From Photobacterium ganghwense (GTDB lineage Bacteria > Pseudomonadota > Gammaproteobacteria > Enterobacterales > Vibrionaceae): a stretch of 64,000 nt of DNA. Below the pieces are notes generated by a model, which had not been told where the DNA came from, searched no databases, and saw nothing but the letters and a program-made list of their open reading frames with translations. The stretch is from positions 248,001 to 312,000 of the forward strand of contig NZ_PYMI01000003.1 in the NCBI RefSeq assembly GCF_003025595.1, given 5' to 3'. Position numbers and translations under genes: made by a program. Of this stretch, positions 26,327-34,499 are shown piece after piece. How positions within the stretch are numbered: position 1 is the first letter of the stretch; each line of letters begins with the position of its first letter.

Positions 26327-26695
26327 TCAGTGGGTTGATAGCAACAGAACATGTGTCTTTATTGTGCATTGAAACTGGGGGAATACCAGCGAAATTTACA
26401 ATATGTGACTTTTATCGCAGCAAATTCACGAATTTTCGCAAGACGAGATTCGGAGAGATCGCTCTCCGTTTTTGCCGCATTATCTGAATGAATGGGGGAA
26501 GGGATCGGCGTGTGCGGGATCGAATTGCGATGCTGTCTTAAAGGCAAGCTGGTTTCCTGCTCAATCTTGATTACATTGATAATAAGCGATTGTATGAACC
26601 GGGCGTGAAGTCATCCCATCCGTACCGGCTACTCGCGACAATGACTTTTTGCTACAGGTTCATGGAACATCGGTATTTTCAAAAAGAGTAGTGGT
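26327..26695. other. Divergent gap between cls and the NSS transporter, with a possible small RNA
   Basis: A 370-base region with no protein gene. It holds the short dyad AAATTC-AC-GAATTT near 26421-26434 and an orphan terminator at 26449-26473. A TACAAT at 26397-26402 could be a plus-strand -10 box, but no good -35 sits at the right distance. Confidence 0.4.
26449..26473 (+). terminator. Orphan rho-independent terminator
   Basis: CGGAGAG / CTCTCCG form a perfect 7-bp stem with tetraloop ATCG and five T right after. No plus-strand gene ends upstream; cls is on the other strand. It may end a small RNA or attenuate the transporter leader. Confidence 0.65.
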
Positions 26696-28033
26696 ATGGC
26701 GAGTGCATCCCGGGCGCAGTTCAGTTCACGTTTTGGCTTCATTCTGGCCGCCGCTGGCTCAGCGGTCGGACTGGGGAACATCTGGGGATTTCCGACACAG
26801 GCGGCAAACAACGGCGGCGGCGTTTTCATTGTCGTCTACACCCTGATGGTGATCGGCCTGGCTTACCCATTGCTGGTGGCGGAGCTGACTATCGGCCGTT
26901 ACGGTCAGGCGAATCCGGTGCAGTCGTTACGGTCGATTCTGCCATCCGGCAGCCGCTGGCTGGGCACATTGCTCGCATTGGTCGGACTTACGGCGGCATC
27001 CTGCATTCTGAGCTTTTACGCTATTCTGGCAGGCTGGCTGGTGGGTTATTTCCTCAGTCCGATCCTTGAAGCCATCGGGCTGACCGGGGTATCACAGTGG
27101 CTGGAGACATTTTCTATCGGCCGCAATCTGTTTTTGATGCTGCTGTTTATGTGGGCAACTATCCATGTGGTGAAAAGCGGGGTAGCGGAAGGCATTGAGC
27201 GCTGGTCAACCCGGCTGATGCCGATTCTGGTGCTGCTGTTTGTGGTACTGATTGGATATATCTTCACTCAGGATGGCGCGGTTGACGGTCTGAAATTATT
27301 TCTGATTCCGGATTTCAGCCAGATTCACCCGGCCCTGATTCACAGTGCCATGGGACAGGCATTTTTCTCGTTGTCGTTGGGAGTCTGCACCATGATGGTG
27401 TACGGCTCGTACCTTAAAAAAGACGCTAACCTGCCGCGGACGGCAGCGGAAGTGGCTCTGATTGATACCGCGATTGCGTTTATTGCTGGCCTGCTTATCC
27501 TGCCGGCGATGTTTGTGGCGCAGAATCACGGCGTGACGATTTATAATGATGACGGGCAACTGGCCAGCTCCGGCACGCTGGTGTTTGATGTGCTGCCAGC
27601 GATGTTCGATACCATGGGCGCACCGGGATACCTGGTCGCCTCGATTTTCTTTGCCCTGATGGTCATCGCCGCGCTGACATCGTCGATTTCATTGCTGGAA
27701 GTGCCGGTGGCGGCTGCGGTAGAAGAATTGTCCCAGCCCCGAAACTATGCCGCGTGGACAATTGGCGGGATGATCAGTGCATTGTCTGCCGTCATTATTT
27801 TCTATTTCGATCCTCTGTTTGACTGGGTGATTGTGGCATCCACCGAATACGCCCAGCCGATACTGGGGCTGATCTTTGCGTTGCTGGTCGGCTGGATTTG
27901 GCATCGCGATCAGGTGCTGGCGGAGCTGCAGAAAGGCAACCCGGCGATTGCCGCCGGGTGGTTTTGGAAAATCTGGCCGGTGTATGTGCGTGTGGTTTGC
28001 CCGTTACTGATGTTGTACGTGTTCTTTGCCTGA
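26696..28033 (+). CDS. Sodium-dependent transporter, NSS/SNF family
   Basis: A 445-residue inner-membrane symporter that takes up amino acids or similar amines with sodium. The N terminus has the family signature SSRFGFILAAAGSAVGLGNIWGFP, and span 1 is broken at GLGNIW, where substrate and sodium bind. About 11-12 membrane segments are seen. Bacterial NSS members without a twelfth helix are often tryptophan or tyrosine carriers, but the substrate cannot be assigned. GAG about 8 bases before the ATG. A single gene; the next gene begins 90 bases later. Confidence 0.9.
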   Translation: MASASRAQFSSRFGFILAAAGSAVGLGNIWGFPTQAANNGGGVFIVVYTLMVIGLAYPLLVAELTIGRYGQANPVQSLRSILPSGSRWLGTLLALVGLTAASCILSFYAILAGWLVGYFLSPILEAIGLTGVSQWLETFSIGRNLFLMLLFMWATIHVVKSGVAEGIERWSTRLMPILVLLFVVLIGYIFTQDGAVDGLKLFLIPDFSQIHPALIHSAMGQAFFSLSLGVCTMMVYGSYLKKDANLPRTAAEVALIDTAIAFIAGLLILPAMFVAQNHGVTIYNDDGQLASSGTLVFDVLPAMFDTMGAPGYLVASIFFALMVIAALTSSISLLEVPVAAAVEELSQPRNYAAWTIGGMISALSAVIIFYFDPLFDWVIVASTEYAQPILGLIFALLVGWIWHRDQVLAELQKGNPAIAAGWFWKIWPVYVRVVCPLLMLYVFFA

Positions 28034-28122
28034 ATCCTGCGTCCGGCTTGGTCTCATCGTCATGGTTGTTTATACTGCCCCGGTTTTGACTGCAACCGTT
28101 TTTGACAGAAATGAGTTTTCCT

Positions 28123-28812
28123 ATGTTTACCCTGCTTTACCAGCATCCGGACTTTCTGGTTATTAATAAACATCCCGGCGTCAGCGTGCATAAAGACGAT
28201 AATGATCAGCCTTTGCTGGCGGAAATTGCCCGTCAGACTGGTGATGAAAAGCTGTACCTGATCCATCGGCTGGACAAAATGACCTCGGGTCTGTTGCTGC
28301 TGGGGAGAAACCGGGAGGCGGCGGCTCTGTTGTCGGCAAATTTTGCCAACCGGGATGTCGAAAAATATTACCTGGCAATTGGCAGCAAGAAGCCGAAAAA
28401 AAAGCAGGGGGTAGTGATTGGCGACATGACCCGCTCACGGCGAAGCAGCTGGAAGCTGGAAACCACGCGTGAGAATCCGGCCATTACCCAGTTCTTTTCG
28501 ACAGCGGCCGGGCAGGGGCGGCGCTTGTTCCTGTGTAAACCGCATACGGGAAAAACCCATCAGATTCGTGTTGCACTGCGCAGCGTTGGCTCTGGGATCA
28601 CTGGCGATGATATCTACGGTTCAGAAGCGGCAGATCGTGGCTACCTTCATGCTTATGCTTTGTGTTTTCCATACCAGGGGACGATGAGGCAGTTTGTCTG
28701 TCTGCCTGAGCAGGGCGAATTGTGGGCTTTGCCGGAAACACAACAGGCGCTGGCAGACTGGCAGCAGCCCTGGACGCTGGATTGGCCGGTACTGCCGGGT
28801 AAAAAGGCATAA
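28123..28812 (+). CDS. RluA-family pseudouridine synthase (TIGR01621-like)
   Basis: Converts uridine to pseudouridine in RNA. The 229-residue protein lacks the S4 domain and starts directly with the catalytic fold: LYQHPDFLVINKHPGVSVHKD, then HRLDKMTSGLLLLGR, in which Asp is the catalytic residue. KPHTGKTHQIRVALRSVG is the third conserved block. It looks like the short RluA-type family near TruC. TTG 28102, ATG 28111 and ATG 28123 are possible starts; 28123 gives the usual N terminus. Substrate RNA site not assignable. Confidence 0.86.
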   Translation: MFTLLYQHPDFLVINKHPGVSVHKDDNDQPLLAEIARQTGDEKLYLIHRLDKMTSGLLLLGRNREAAALLSANFANRDVEKYYLAIGSKKPKKKQGVVIGDMTRSRRSSWKLETTRENPAITQFFSTAAGQGRRLFLCKPHTGKTHQIRVALRSVGSGITGDDIYGSEAADRGYLHAYALCFPYQGTMRQFVCLPEQGELWALPETQQALADWQQPWTLDWPVLPGKKA

Positions 28813-28938
28813 TGTTAATAAAATGTAGGTTTTGCGACAAAAGGCACCATAACGCCATATTTTGATGGTTTTTCCTGCATATGAGCTTGTTGCATGGGCG
28901 CTGTGATAGCCGAATAAAGCAAAATCCTTTATCCTACC

Positions 28939-28960
28939 GGTCTAGGAATTACCCTAGACC
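28939..28960. repeat. Perfect inverted repeat next to the start of the small basic ORF
   Basis: GGTCTAGG (28939-28946) / CCTAGACC (28953-28960), 8-base arms around a 6-base loop. The right arm abuts the Shine-Dalgarno GAGG (28961-28964). Each arm has the rare word CTAG. It could be an operator or an RNA hairpin near the ribosome site. Confidence 0.6.
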
Positions 28961-28969
28961 GAGGAAATT

Positions 28970-29179
28970 ATGCGCCTATCCCGCTCTGTGTCGCTGAGAA
29001 TGCGACTGAAAAAGAAAAAGTCCCAATCTCGATTTTGGGGGCTGGCGCAGTCAAGACGACACCATAAGCTGCTCAAGCAACGCGCCCGCCGTTCCCGGCA
29101 AGTCCGTCTCCAGGCTGAATATGTCCACCTTGCCAGCCACCGTATACCTGAACTCGAACAACTCAAACTGGTCGCATGA
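28970..29179 (+). CDS. Small Arg/Lys-rich protein, unknown function
   Basis: A 69-residue open frame with a very basic N-terminal two thirds (RLKKKKSQSRFW, SRRHHKLLKQRARRSRQVR) and a less charged end (YVHLASHRIPELEQLKLVA). I do not recognise a family. Support for being a gene: GAGG with ideal spacing before ATG, a perfect inverted repeat just upstream, and codons that look normal for this genome. The composition suggests nucleic-acid or ribosome binding, but this is a guess. A minus-strand frame covers the same bases and looks like a shadow. Confidence 0.5.
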   Translation: MRLSRSVSLRMRLKKKKSQSRFWGLAQSRRHHKLLKQRARRSRQVRLQAEYVHLASHRIPELEQLKLVA

Positions 29180-29314
29180 CGGGAATGTCCCCTCAGCGCG
29201 CTATTGCTGCCTGCCGTTTGCGGGTAAACTAGCGGCTGTTGTTTGATCCTGCGCAGAACGTCATCGTGGACATTTGTGCTCTGGCCTGTTTTCCCTTGTA
29301 AAGCTGAATAAATA

Positions 29315-30250
29315 ATGAAAATTGAAGCCCTGAAAGAATTAGTTGACCGAATTGAGAATTTACTCAGTGAGCCACCGAAAGAATTGCGCCGTCTGTTCCA
29401 CGGGCGTGGTCAAACAGTGGATGGGCTGGAGCAGATTACGGTTGATTGGCTGCAAGGCCAGTTGGTTGTCGCCGTATTCAAGCAGCAGGACGATCATTTT
29501 ATTCAGGCTCTTGAGTCGGAATTGCTGGCGTTAACAACCAGAGACGTCTGGAGCAAGGCCGAGGGCTACGCGATTCTGATACAACACCGCTATCAAGAAC
29601 TGGCGCCGACGCAGGTGCTGTGGGGCGAAGAGAATGTCTACCCTGTTGGGGTCGAAAATGGCCTGAAATACCAACTAGAGCTTAAGAAAAACCAGAATAT
29701 GGGGCTTTTTCTGGATATGCGCTATGGCCGTAAGTGGGTGCAGGAAAACAGTCAGGGTAAATCTGTTCTCAACTTATTCGCTTACACATGTGGTTTCTCC
29801 GTCGCAGCAATTGAAGGGGGCGCCACGCAGGTGGTAAACCTGGATATGGCCAAAGCGTCACTGAGTCGCGGGCGTGATAATCATAGATTGAATCAGCATG
29901 ATTTATCGAAAGTGAAGTTTTTGGGGCATGATCTGTTTAAATCCTGGGGTAAGTTGAAGAAACTGGGCCCGTATGATCTGATTATTATCGATCCGCCAAG
30001 TTTCCAAAAAAATAGTTTTGTCATGACTCAGGATTATCAGAAGATTCTTCGTCGCCTGCCTAGCTTGTTATCAGCAAGTGGTGAGGTTCTGGCATGTGTT
30101 AACTCACCGGCCATCTCCACGCAGTTTTTAATTGATGGCATGGCCGCCGAAGCCCCTGAATTACAATTTATTGGGCGATTAGAGAATCCACCTGAATTTG
30201 AGGACATTGATCCTGAAAAAGGGTTGAAAGTGATGAGATTCACTTATTAG
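29315..30250 (+). CDS. Class I SAM-dependent rRNA-type methyltransferase
   Basis: A 311-residue protein with an N-terminal substrate-binding part (about residues 1-120) and a Rossmann methyltransferase domain. SAM site: KSVLNLFAYTCGFSVAAIEGGA (shortened motif LFAYTCGFS). Acidic loop: VVNLDMAKASL. Catalytic-site motif: IIIDPPSFQKNSF. This resembles RlmI/RlmK-type 23S rRNA cytosine/guanine methyltransferases, but it is shorter and lacks the N-terminal PUA domain. Target base unknown. It ends at a strong terminator 25 bases downstream. Confidence 0.83.
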   Translation: MKIEALKELVDRIENLLSEPPKELRRLFHGRGQTVDGLEQITVDWLQGQLVVAVFKQQDDHFIQALESELLALTTRDVWSKAEGYAILIQHRYQELAPTQVLWGEENVYPVGVENGLKYQLELKKNQNMGLFLDMRYGRKWVQENSQGKSVLNLFAYTCGFSVAAIEGGATQVVNLDMAKASLSRGRDNHRLNQHDLSKVKFLGHDLFKSWGKLKKLGPYDLIIIDPPSFQKNSFVMTQDYQKILRRLPSLLSASGEVLACVNSPAISTQFLIDGMAAEAPELQFIGRLENPPEFEDIDPEKGLKVMRFTY

Positions 30251-30275
30251 TTCTTCGTTCTCGCTGTACCCTGTT

Positions 30276-30305
30276 AAAGCGCTATCGTTCGATAGCGCTT
30301 TTTTG
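30276..30305 (+). terminator. Terminator after the methyltransferase
   Basis: AAAGCGCTATCG / CGATAGCGCTTT form a 12-bp perfect stem with a 2-base loop, then TTTTG. The convergent glycosyltransferase gene ends at 30323, so both may use it. Confidence 0.85.
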
Positions 30306-30322
30306 TTTTAGAGTCTTGGTGT

Positions 30323-31924
30323 TTACTCTGAAGCCAGTTCCATTTGAGCCGCGTATCTTTGGTTGTCAACAATATACAGCCATCCCCCTCGGTATGGGGT
30401 CGCTAAGATGGCATTGATGTTTTGTGCTATATCCGGCTTTTTTTGAATCAGGACGGTATACCCCTGCGTTTCTTGCAGATAGTTTTGCAGCGCGTTGGGA
30501 TTGTTTGGGGCTTGTTCGATAGGTGCGGTTAATTTACCGGCATAGCCAAAAGTATTTTGGTATTTTCCGACGTAAGCGACTTTGTTCCCTTGCCGTTGCA
30601 GAGCGTTGATCTGCTGAGCGATCGGCGTAACGTTATAAATTTCATTGATCATCGGGGAAATGCTGGCGAGCAGCGCCGATAAGCTCAGTAGCACCGCAAT
30701 GATATGTAATGCCAGTCGGGAGGAGGTCAGGACGTTAGGCTTCATGACCAGTGCAGTCAGCACTAAAGGTAACACGCCCCACCAAGGGATGACATTCGCG
30801 CTCTCTGCATTGCGAAATACCTGTGGTGCCCATAATGAGGCACTGAATATCGCAATGGTGGCGGCTGCCAGAAAGATAATGACGACAGGCTCAAGGTTGA
30901 ATTTTTCAGGTCTGAGTTTGTTGCTTGCCCAGATAGCAAGCACCGGAAAAGCGGGAAACAGATAATGGAGCTGCTTACCGCTGAAGCAGCTGAATACGGC
31001 CAGGATAATTGTGAACATTGCTAGACAGAATTTGTCGCTGTTCTGGTTGTTGTTCCAGAGGCCACTGCGCCAGAACCCAACTAAGAACGGCCAGGGAAAA
31101 ATGAGCACAGGCAGTAACAACAGGTACCAGTAGAAAGGTCTGGCATGAGCAAACGACTCATGAATCCGTCCTGCGTATTGTCCCCAAAAAATCGCATAGG
31201 CATAATCTTGGCCTCCGACCACCGCAGCCGGAATCGCCCAGGCGAGAATGATCAATATACCAATGGCAGCCATGACTACACTCGCCTTGAGGATGGCGGT
31301 GTGATTAGCCTGCGGGTCAGGGTTCCACCATTTGACCAGTGCCACGAAGGGAATCAGATAAATAAAGGTGACCGGCCCTTTTGTCAGCAACCCTAATCCT
31401 ATTGCCACGCCACCAGACACTATCCATACCATCCGACGGGTCTCGGCATATTTCCACACGGACAACATGGCGGTCTGTACAAAAACAGTCAGCAGCAAAT
31501 CGAACATGATCATGCCTGAATACAGAAACCATCCTAAGCCGCTGCAGAGTACTAACGGAGCCAGAGCGGCTGCCTGCGGGTTGTCGGGGTAGATTTTCTG
31601 CGCCAGTTTTCTGATCAGAAAAAGATTGAGTAAAACGAACAGCGGAATGGTAAGGCGAGTAATGAATTCCGATGTACCAAACAGTGTCCACATCGAACTG
31701 AACAGCCAGAACAGCAGTGGTGGCTTGTGGGAATAGGGCAGTCCGTTGGCGTGCGGTACCAGCCATGTGTTATTCAGCCACATTTCCCAGGCAACAGAGA
31801 CGTAGCGCGTTTCATCGATGGGCAAAATAGGCCGGTAATGGAAGTTGATAGCAATAAAGAACAGAGTGATCGCACACGCTATGAAAGGATAAGTAAGCTG
31901 TTGTCTGGCTGTCATATTTCCCAT
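30323..31924 (-). CDS. ArnT-like glycosyltransferase (GT39/GT83 family)
   Basis: A 533-residue polytopic inner-membrane enzyme of the PMT/ArnT superfamily that transfers a sugar from a lipid carrier to an envelope acceptor, often lipid A. The first periplasmic loop has RPILPIDETRYVSVAWEM, where the Asp-Glu pair is the usual catalytic/metal element, and SHKPPLLFWLF. About 11-12 membrane spans follow and a C-terminal periplasmic part (about 430-530). ATG 31924 or 31915 may start it. A tandem heptamer lies 7 bases upstream. Alone, without arn genes, so the donor sugar is unknown. Confidence 0.85.
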   Translation of the reverse strand: MGNMTARQQLTYPFIACAITLFFIAINFHYRPILPIDETRYVSVAWEMWLNNTWLVPHANGLPYSHKPPLLFWLFSSMWTLFGTSEFITRLTIPLFVLLNLFLIRKLAQKIYPDNPQAAALAPLVLCSGLGWFLYSGMIMFDLLLTVFVQTAMLSVWKYAETRRMVWIVSGGVAIGLGLLTKGPVTFIYLIPFVALVKWWNPDPQANHTAILKASVVMAAIGILIILAWAIPAAVVGGQDYAYAIFWGQYAGRIHESFAHARPFYWYLLLLPVLIFPWPFLVGFWRSGLWNNNQNSDKFCLAMFTIILAVFSCFSGKQLHYLFPAFPVLAIWASNKLRPEKFNLEPVVIIFLAAATIAIFSASLWAPQVFRNAESANVIPWWGVLPLVLTALVMKPNVLTSSRLALHIIAVLLSLSALLASISPMINEIYNVTPIAQQINALQRQGNKVAYVGKYQNTFGYAGKLTAPIEQAPNNPNALQNYLQETQGYTVLIQKKPDIAQNINAILATPYRGGWLYIVDNQRYAAQMELASE

Positions 31925-31930
31925 CTTTTT

Positions 31931-31964
31931 ATCAGTAATCAGTAATCAGTAATCAGTAATCAGT
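31931..31964. repeat. Tandem heptamer repeat next to the glycosyltransferase start
   Basis: ATCAGTA repeats four full times and a fifth time short by one base, perfectly. It occupies about 7 to 40 bases upstream of the ATG at 31924 (minus strand), where the ribosome site and leader would be. Such repeats can change copy number by slipped-strand pairing. Confidence 0.9.
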
Positions 31965-32493
31965 CAAAAGACCATTTACAGGGAATGAGCGTGTTGCATT
32001 ACTACGGGATTATGCGTACTGCGGTTTAAAATGTGATGACAACGTACATGGGGAAGTGCACACGCTGACGGCGCATTACATTGCAATCAGTTATGTTTAT
32101 CCCTGCACATGTGATTTATTTCCATCAATTGCATGAACGCTTCGAACCTGGTGGACGTTTTTATGCAGTGCCATCAATGAGTATGGATGAGTTTTTTTCT
32201 GTCAGGACAAGCCTTACGAAAAAATTGGTTTGATCTGTTTATTCACGTGTTGATACGTAAACCGTCGCAAGGCCATTCTGACGGTAAACAAGGTTTGAAT
32301 GCGGTATTAGCATGAGTATGAATTGCGAAGGTTGAGGCACGGTTGGACAGGCCGGTCATTGATTGGGTAAAGGAAAGAGTAAAGGGCAGACAAAGGCTGA
32401 TTTACGGCACAGTCTTCGAAACCGGTTTTTTAGGGCCAGCTCTATTTTAGGGCTTGCCATTGGAAGTGCCGTTAACAGAAGCGCTGTTCAGTC
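31965..32493. other. Non-coding stretch between the glycosyltransferase and the pilotin-like gene
   Basis: About 530 bases without a supported gene. An ACCGTC / GACGGT pair (near 32262-32286) and a palindromic AACCGGTT (near 32421) are seen but have no terminator features. No promoter could be fixed, though the glycosyltransferase promoter is expected in the left part. Confidence 0.35.
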
Positions 32494-32522
32494 AAAAAAT
32501 AACGCCAGCAGCAGCTGGCGTT
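32494..32522 (-). terminator. Terminator after the pilotin-like gene
   Basis: On the minus strand AACGCCAGC / GCTGGCGTT form a 9-bp perfect stem with a 4-base loop, followed by ATTTTTT. It ends the minus-strand gene at 32555. Confidence 0.85.
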
Positions 32523-32554
32523 TTGGTAACGGGTGAAAGACCGGTATCTGGTGA

Positions 32555-32959
32555 TCAGGACTTTGCTGCGCCTTGGGCAAGCTGATTACAGATTGCCGCG
32601 GTGATTGGTTGTGTGACCATAGGGCGGCCGCGCATGTCCATAATCACGATCGTGTAGCTGACGCCTTCACTCACCAGAGGGCTCAGTTCACTGCTGTTGC
32701 AGTAACTGGCGGCCGCGTTTTGCGCTGCCATAGTGGGTGGGGTTTTACCGCCACCCCCGTAGAGGATGGTGATCTCAACGTTCTTTTCGCGCGCCTGCGC
32801 TTTCATGATCTGGTACTGATCAATCTTGGCATACGGCGCTTTACTGTTGATTGCCATCGCACGTGACTTAGCCAGGTCAAATACCGCCTGATCTTTAGAA
32901 TTCGATGCACAACCTGCCAGCAGCATCGCCGCCATGACAGCGAGCGTTCGTTTCAGCAT
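32555..32959 (-). CDS. Lipoprotein resembling the type II secretion pilotin AspS (GspS-beta)
   Basis: A 134-residue lipoprotein with lipobox LAGC (Cys near residue 17). The mature part has SYCNSSELSPLVSEGVSYTI and DMRGRPMVTQPITAAICNQL, with a cysteine pair likely to form a disulfide. This matches my memory of the Vibrio AspS/GspS-beta pilotins, which escort the GspD secretin to the outer membrane. Vibrio aspS genes lie apart from the gsp operon, as here. A GTG at 32974 is a possible start but the ATG at 32959 gives a normal lipoprotein leader. Confidence 0.65.
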   Translation of the reverse strand: MLKRTLAVMAAMLLAGCASNSKDQAVFDLAKSRAMAINSKAPYAKIDQYQIMKAQAREKNVEITILYGGGGKTPPTMAAQNAAASYCNSSELSPLVSEGVSYTIVIMDMRGRPMVTQPITAAICNQLAQGAAKS

Positions 32960-32983
32960 AACTTTGAGTCTCACGTTAAAGTG

Positions 32984-33283
32984 TTATGGCAACACCTTCT
33001 TGAAGGGTTTCACGATGACTTTCTCATAGACACCGGCTTCGATATACGGATCCGCGTCAGCCCACGCTTGTGCTTCTTCCAGAGACGGGAATTCCGCAAT
33101 CACAGTGGAGCCGGTAAAACCAGCTTCGCCCGGATTGTCACTGTCAATCGCAGGCATAGGTCCCGCCACCAGCAGACGACCTTCTTCTTGCAGATCTTTC
33201 AGGCGGGCAAGGTGCTTTTCACGGACGCTCAGGCGGCGCTCTAGGCTGTTTTCAACGTCCTGGGAAAAAATAACGTACCACAT
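32984..33283 (-). CDS. yciI: YciI family protein
   Basis: A 99-residue ferredoxin-like-fold protein: [17 protein letters not shown], then [24 protein letters not shown] with the conserved His and Asp, and [20 protein letters not shown]. YciI-type proteins dimerise through this fold; biochemical role uncertain. It precedes the pilotin-like gene by about 25 bases and sits with yciA and yciB near trp, a conserved neighbourhood in gammaproteobacteria. Confidence 0.92.
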   Translation of the reverse strand: MWYVIFSQDVENSLERRLSVREKHLARLKDLQEEGRLLVAGPMPAIDSDNPGEAGFTGSTVIAEFPSLEEAQAWADADPYIEAGVYEKVIVKPFKKVLP

Positions 33284-33368
33284 GTGTGTCTCTCCTTGTT
33301 TGCTCTCACACTAGATCGGTGGACGGCAGTGTAAGCTGAATGCGTGTTAATGTCCGATATCTTAAAGG

Positions 33369-33405
33369 AAAAAAAAAGCCCTAGCATCTGCTTAGGGCTT
33401 TTTTG
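33369..33405 (-). terminator. Terminator after yciA
   Basis: A stem of AAAGCCCTAGC with GCTTAGGGCTTT (one bulged base), flanked by an A-run at 33363-33377 (T-run on the minus strand) and a TTTTTT on plus. It ends the yciB-yciA transcript and can act both ways. Confidence 0.8.
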
Positions 33406-33423
33406 CGGACATCTGACAGAAAC

Positions 33424-33822
33424 TCAGGCTTTTTTGACCGGGCGAGGGCGGCCGTTGCTGTCAATCGCGACATAGTTAAAGGTCGCTTCACATACGCGGT
33501 AGCGATCCCCGATACCGTCATGAGCTACCGGTTTAACCCATACTTCCAGCGCAACACTCATGGATGTGTTACCAATGCGCTTACATTCGCCATAGCAGCA
33601 AACCACGTCACCGACACTGACCGGGGCTTTAAAGGCGATGCTGTCGACCGAGACGGTCACAACCCGGCCGCCGGAAATTTCTTTCGCCAGAATGGCGCCG
33701 GCAAGGTCAAGTTGAGACATGATCCAGCCACCAAAAATATCGCCGTTGGCGTTAGTGTCAGCTGGCATTGCGAGGGTGCGAAGCAAAAGTTGCCCGCGAG
33801 GAACGTTGTTTTCTGCTGTCAT
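33424..33822 (-). CDS. yciA: Acyl-CoA thioesterase YciA
   Basis: A 132-residue hot-dog-fold thioesterase that hydrolyses a wide range of acyl-CoAs. Family elements: LRTLAMPADTNANGDIFGGWIMSQ with the catalytic Asp/Gly helix, VTVSVDSIAFKAPVSVGDVV, and GECKRIGNTSMSVALEVWV. It lies 15 bases after yciB and shares its operon. Length is the usual one for YciA. Confidence 0.94.
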   Translation of the reverse strand: MTAENNVPRGQLLLRTLAMPADTNANGDIFGGWIMSQLDLAGAILAKEISGGRVVTVSVDSIAFKAPVSVGDVVCCYGECKRIGNTSMSVALEVWVKPVAHDGIGDRYRVCEATFNYVAIDSNGRPRPVKKA

Positions 33823-33837
33823 GTTGCGACTCTATAA

Positions 33838-34377
33838 CTACTTTGAATCGGTTTCTTTTGGCATATGGTGATAAATATACCCGCCAGTGGCAAGGGTAAA
33901 GAGCAGGGTCAGAATTAATAGCCCAAACACTTTAAAATTTACCCAGACATCTAAGGGCAGGCGGAAGGCAATATAGACATTCACGACCGCACATACAATG
34001 AAAAACACCATCCAGGCAGTATTGATACGGCGCCAGACGGTGTCCGGCAGCGTAATTTCCTTGCCTAACATACTTTTTATCAGTGGCTTACCCATATACT
34101 GGCTAATGGCCAGACCAATGGCAAACAGGCCGTAAATAATAGTGACTTTCCACTTAATAAAGTCGGCGTCATGGAGAAAAATGGTCAATCCGCCAAAAAT
34201 CGTCACCATTACAAAGGTGATAAGCTGCATTTTCTCGACTTTCTTATACAGAAACCAAGTCAGCGAAACTTGTACCGCCGTGGCAATAATCAGCGCGCCG
34301 GTAGCGGTATAAATATCGTGGGTCTTGTATAACACGAAGAAAATAATCAGTGGGATAAAATCGAGTAGCTGCTTCAT
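33838..34377 (-). CDS. yciB: Septation protein A family membrane protein YciB
   Basis: A 179-residue inner-membrane protein with about five spans (roughly residues 5-20, 25-42, 52-68, 78-95, 120-140 and 148-168). [18 protein letters not shown] and the [19 protein letters not shown] block are diagnostic of the YciB/IspZ family, which affects envelope integrity and interacts with cell-wall elongation and division proteins. First gene of the yciB-yciA operon. Confidence 0.93.
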   Translation of the reverse strand: MKQLLDFIPLIIFFVLYKTHDIYTATGALIIATAVQVSLTWFLYKKVEKMQLITFVMVTIFGGLTIFLHDADFIKWKVTIIYGLFAIGLAISQYMGKPLIKSMLGKEITLPDTVWRRINTAWMVFFIVCAVVNVYIAFRLPLDVWVNFKVFGLLILTLLFTLATGGYIYHHMPKETDSK

Positions 34378-34427
34378 AAGGTTAACCAGTTAATTACGCA
34401 GAACCATAGTATACCTTAAGTCAGTAT

Positions 34428-34463
34428 AGAAACAGGCGGCAGGGTTGTGCCCGGCCGCCTGTT
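34428..34463 (-). terminator. Terminator after the dicarboxylate/amino-acid symporter
   Basis: On the minus strand AACAGGCGGC / GCCGCCTGTT form a 10-bp perfect stem with a 13-base loop, followed by a short T-rich stretch (TTCTATAC). Less typical than others here but well placed, 37 bases after the stop. Confidence 0.65.
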
Positions 34464-34499
34464 GATTCGTTTAACGGTTTTGAACCGCTAACCGATAAC

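Noticed and set aside
28954..29166. A 70-residue minus-strand frame opposite the small basic ORF
   Set aside because: Composition (Trp, Cys, Arg, Phe run) looks like the reverse of the Lys codons and it has no start signal; it is likely a shadow.
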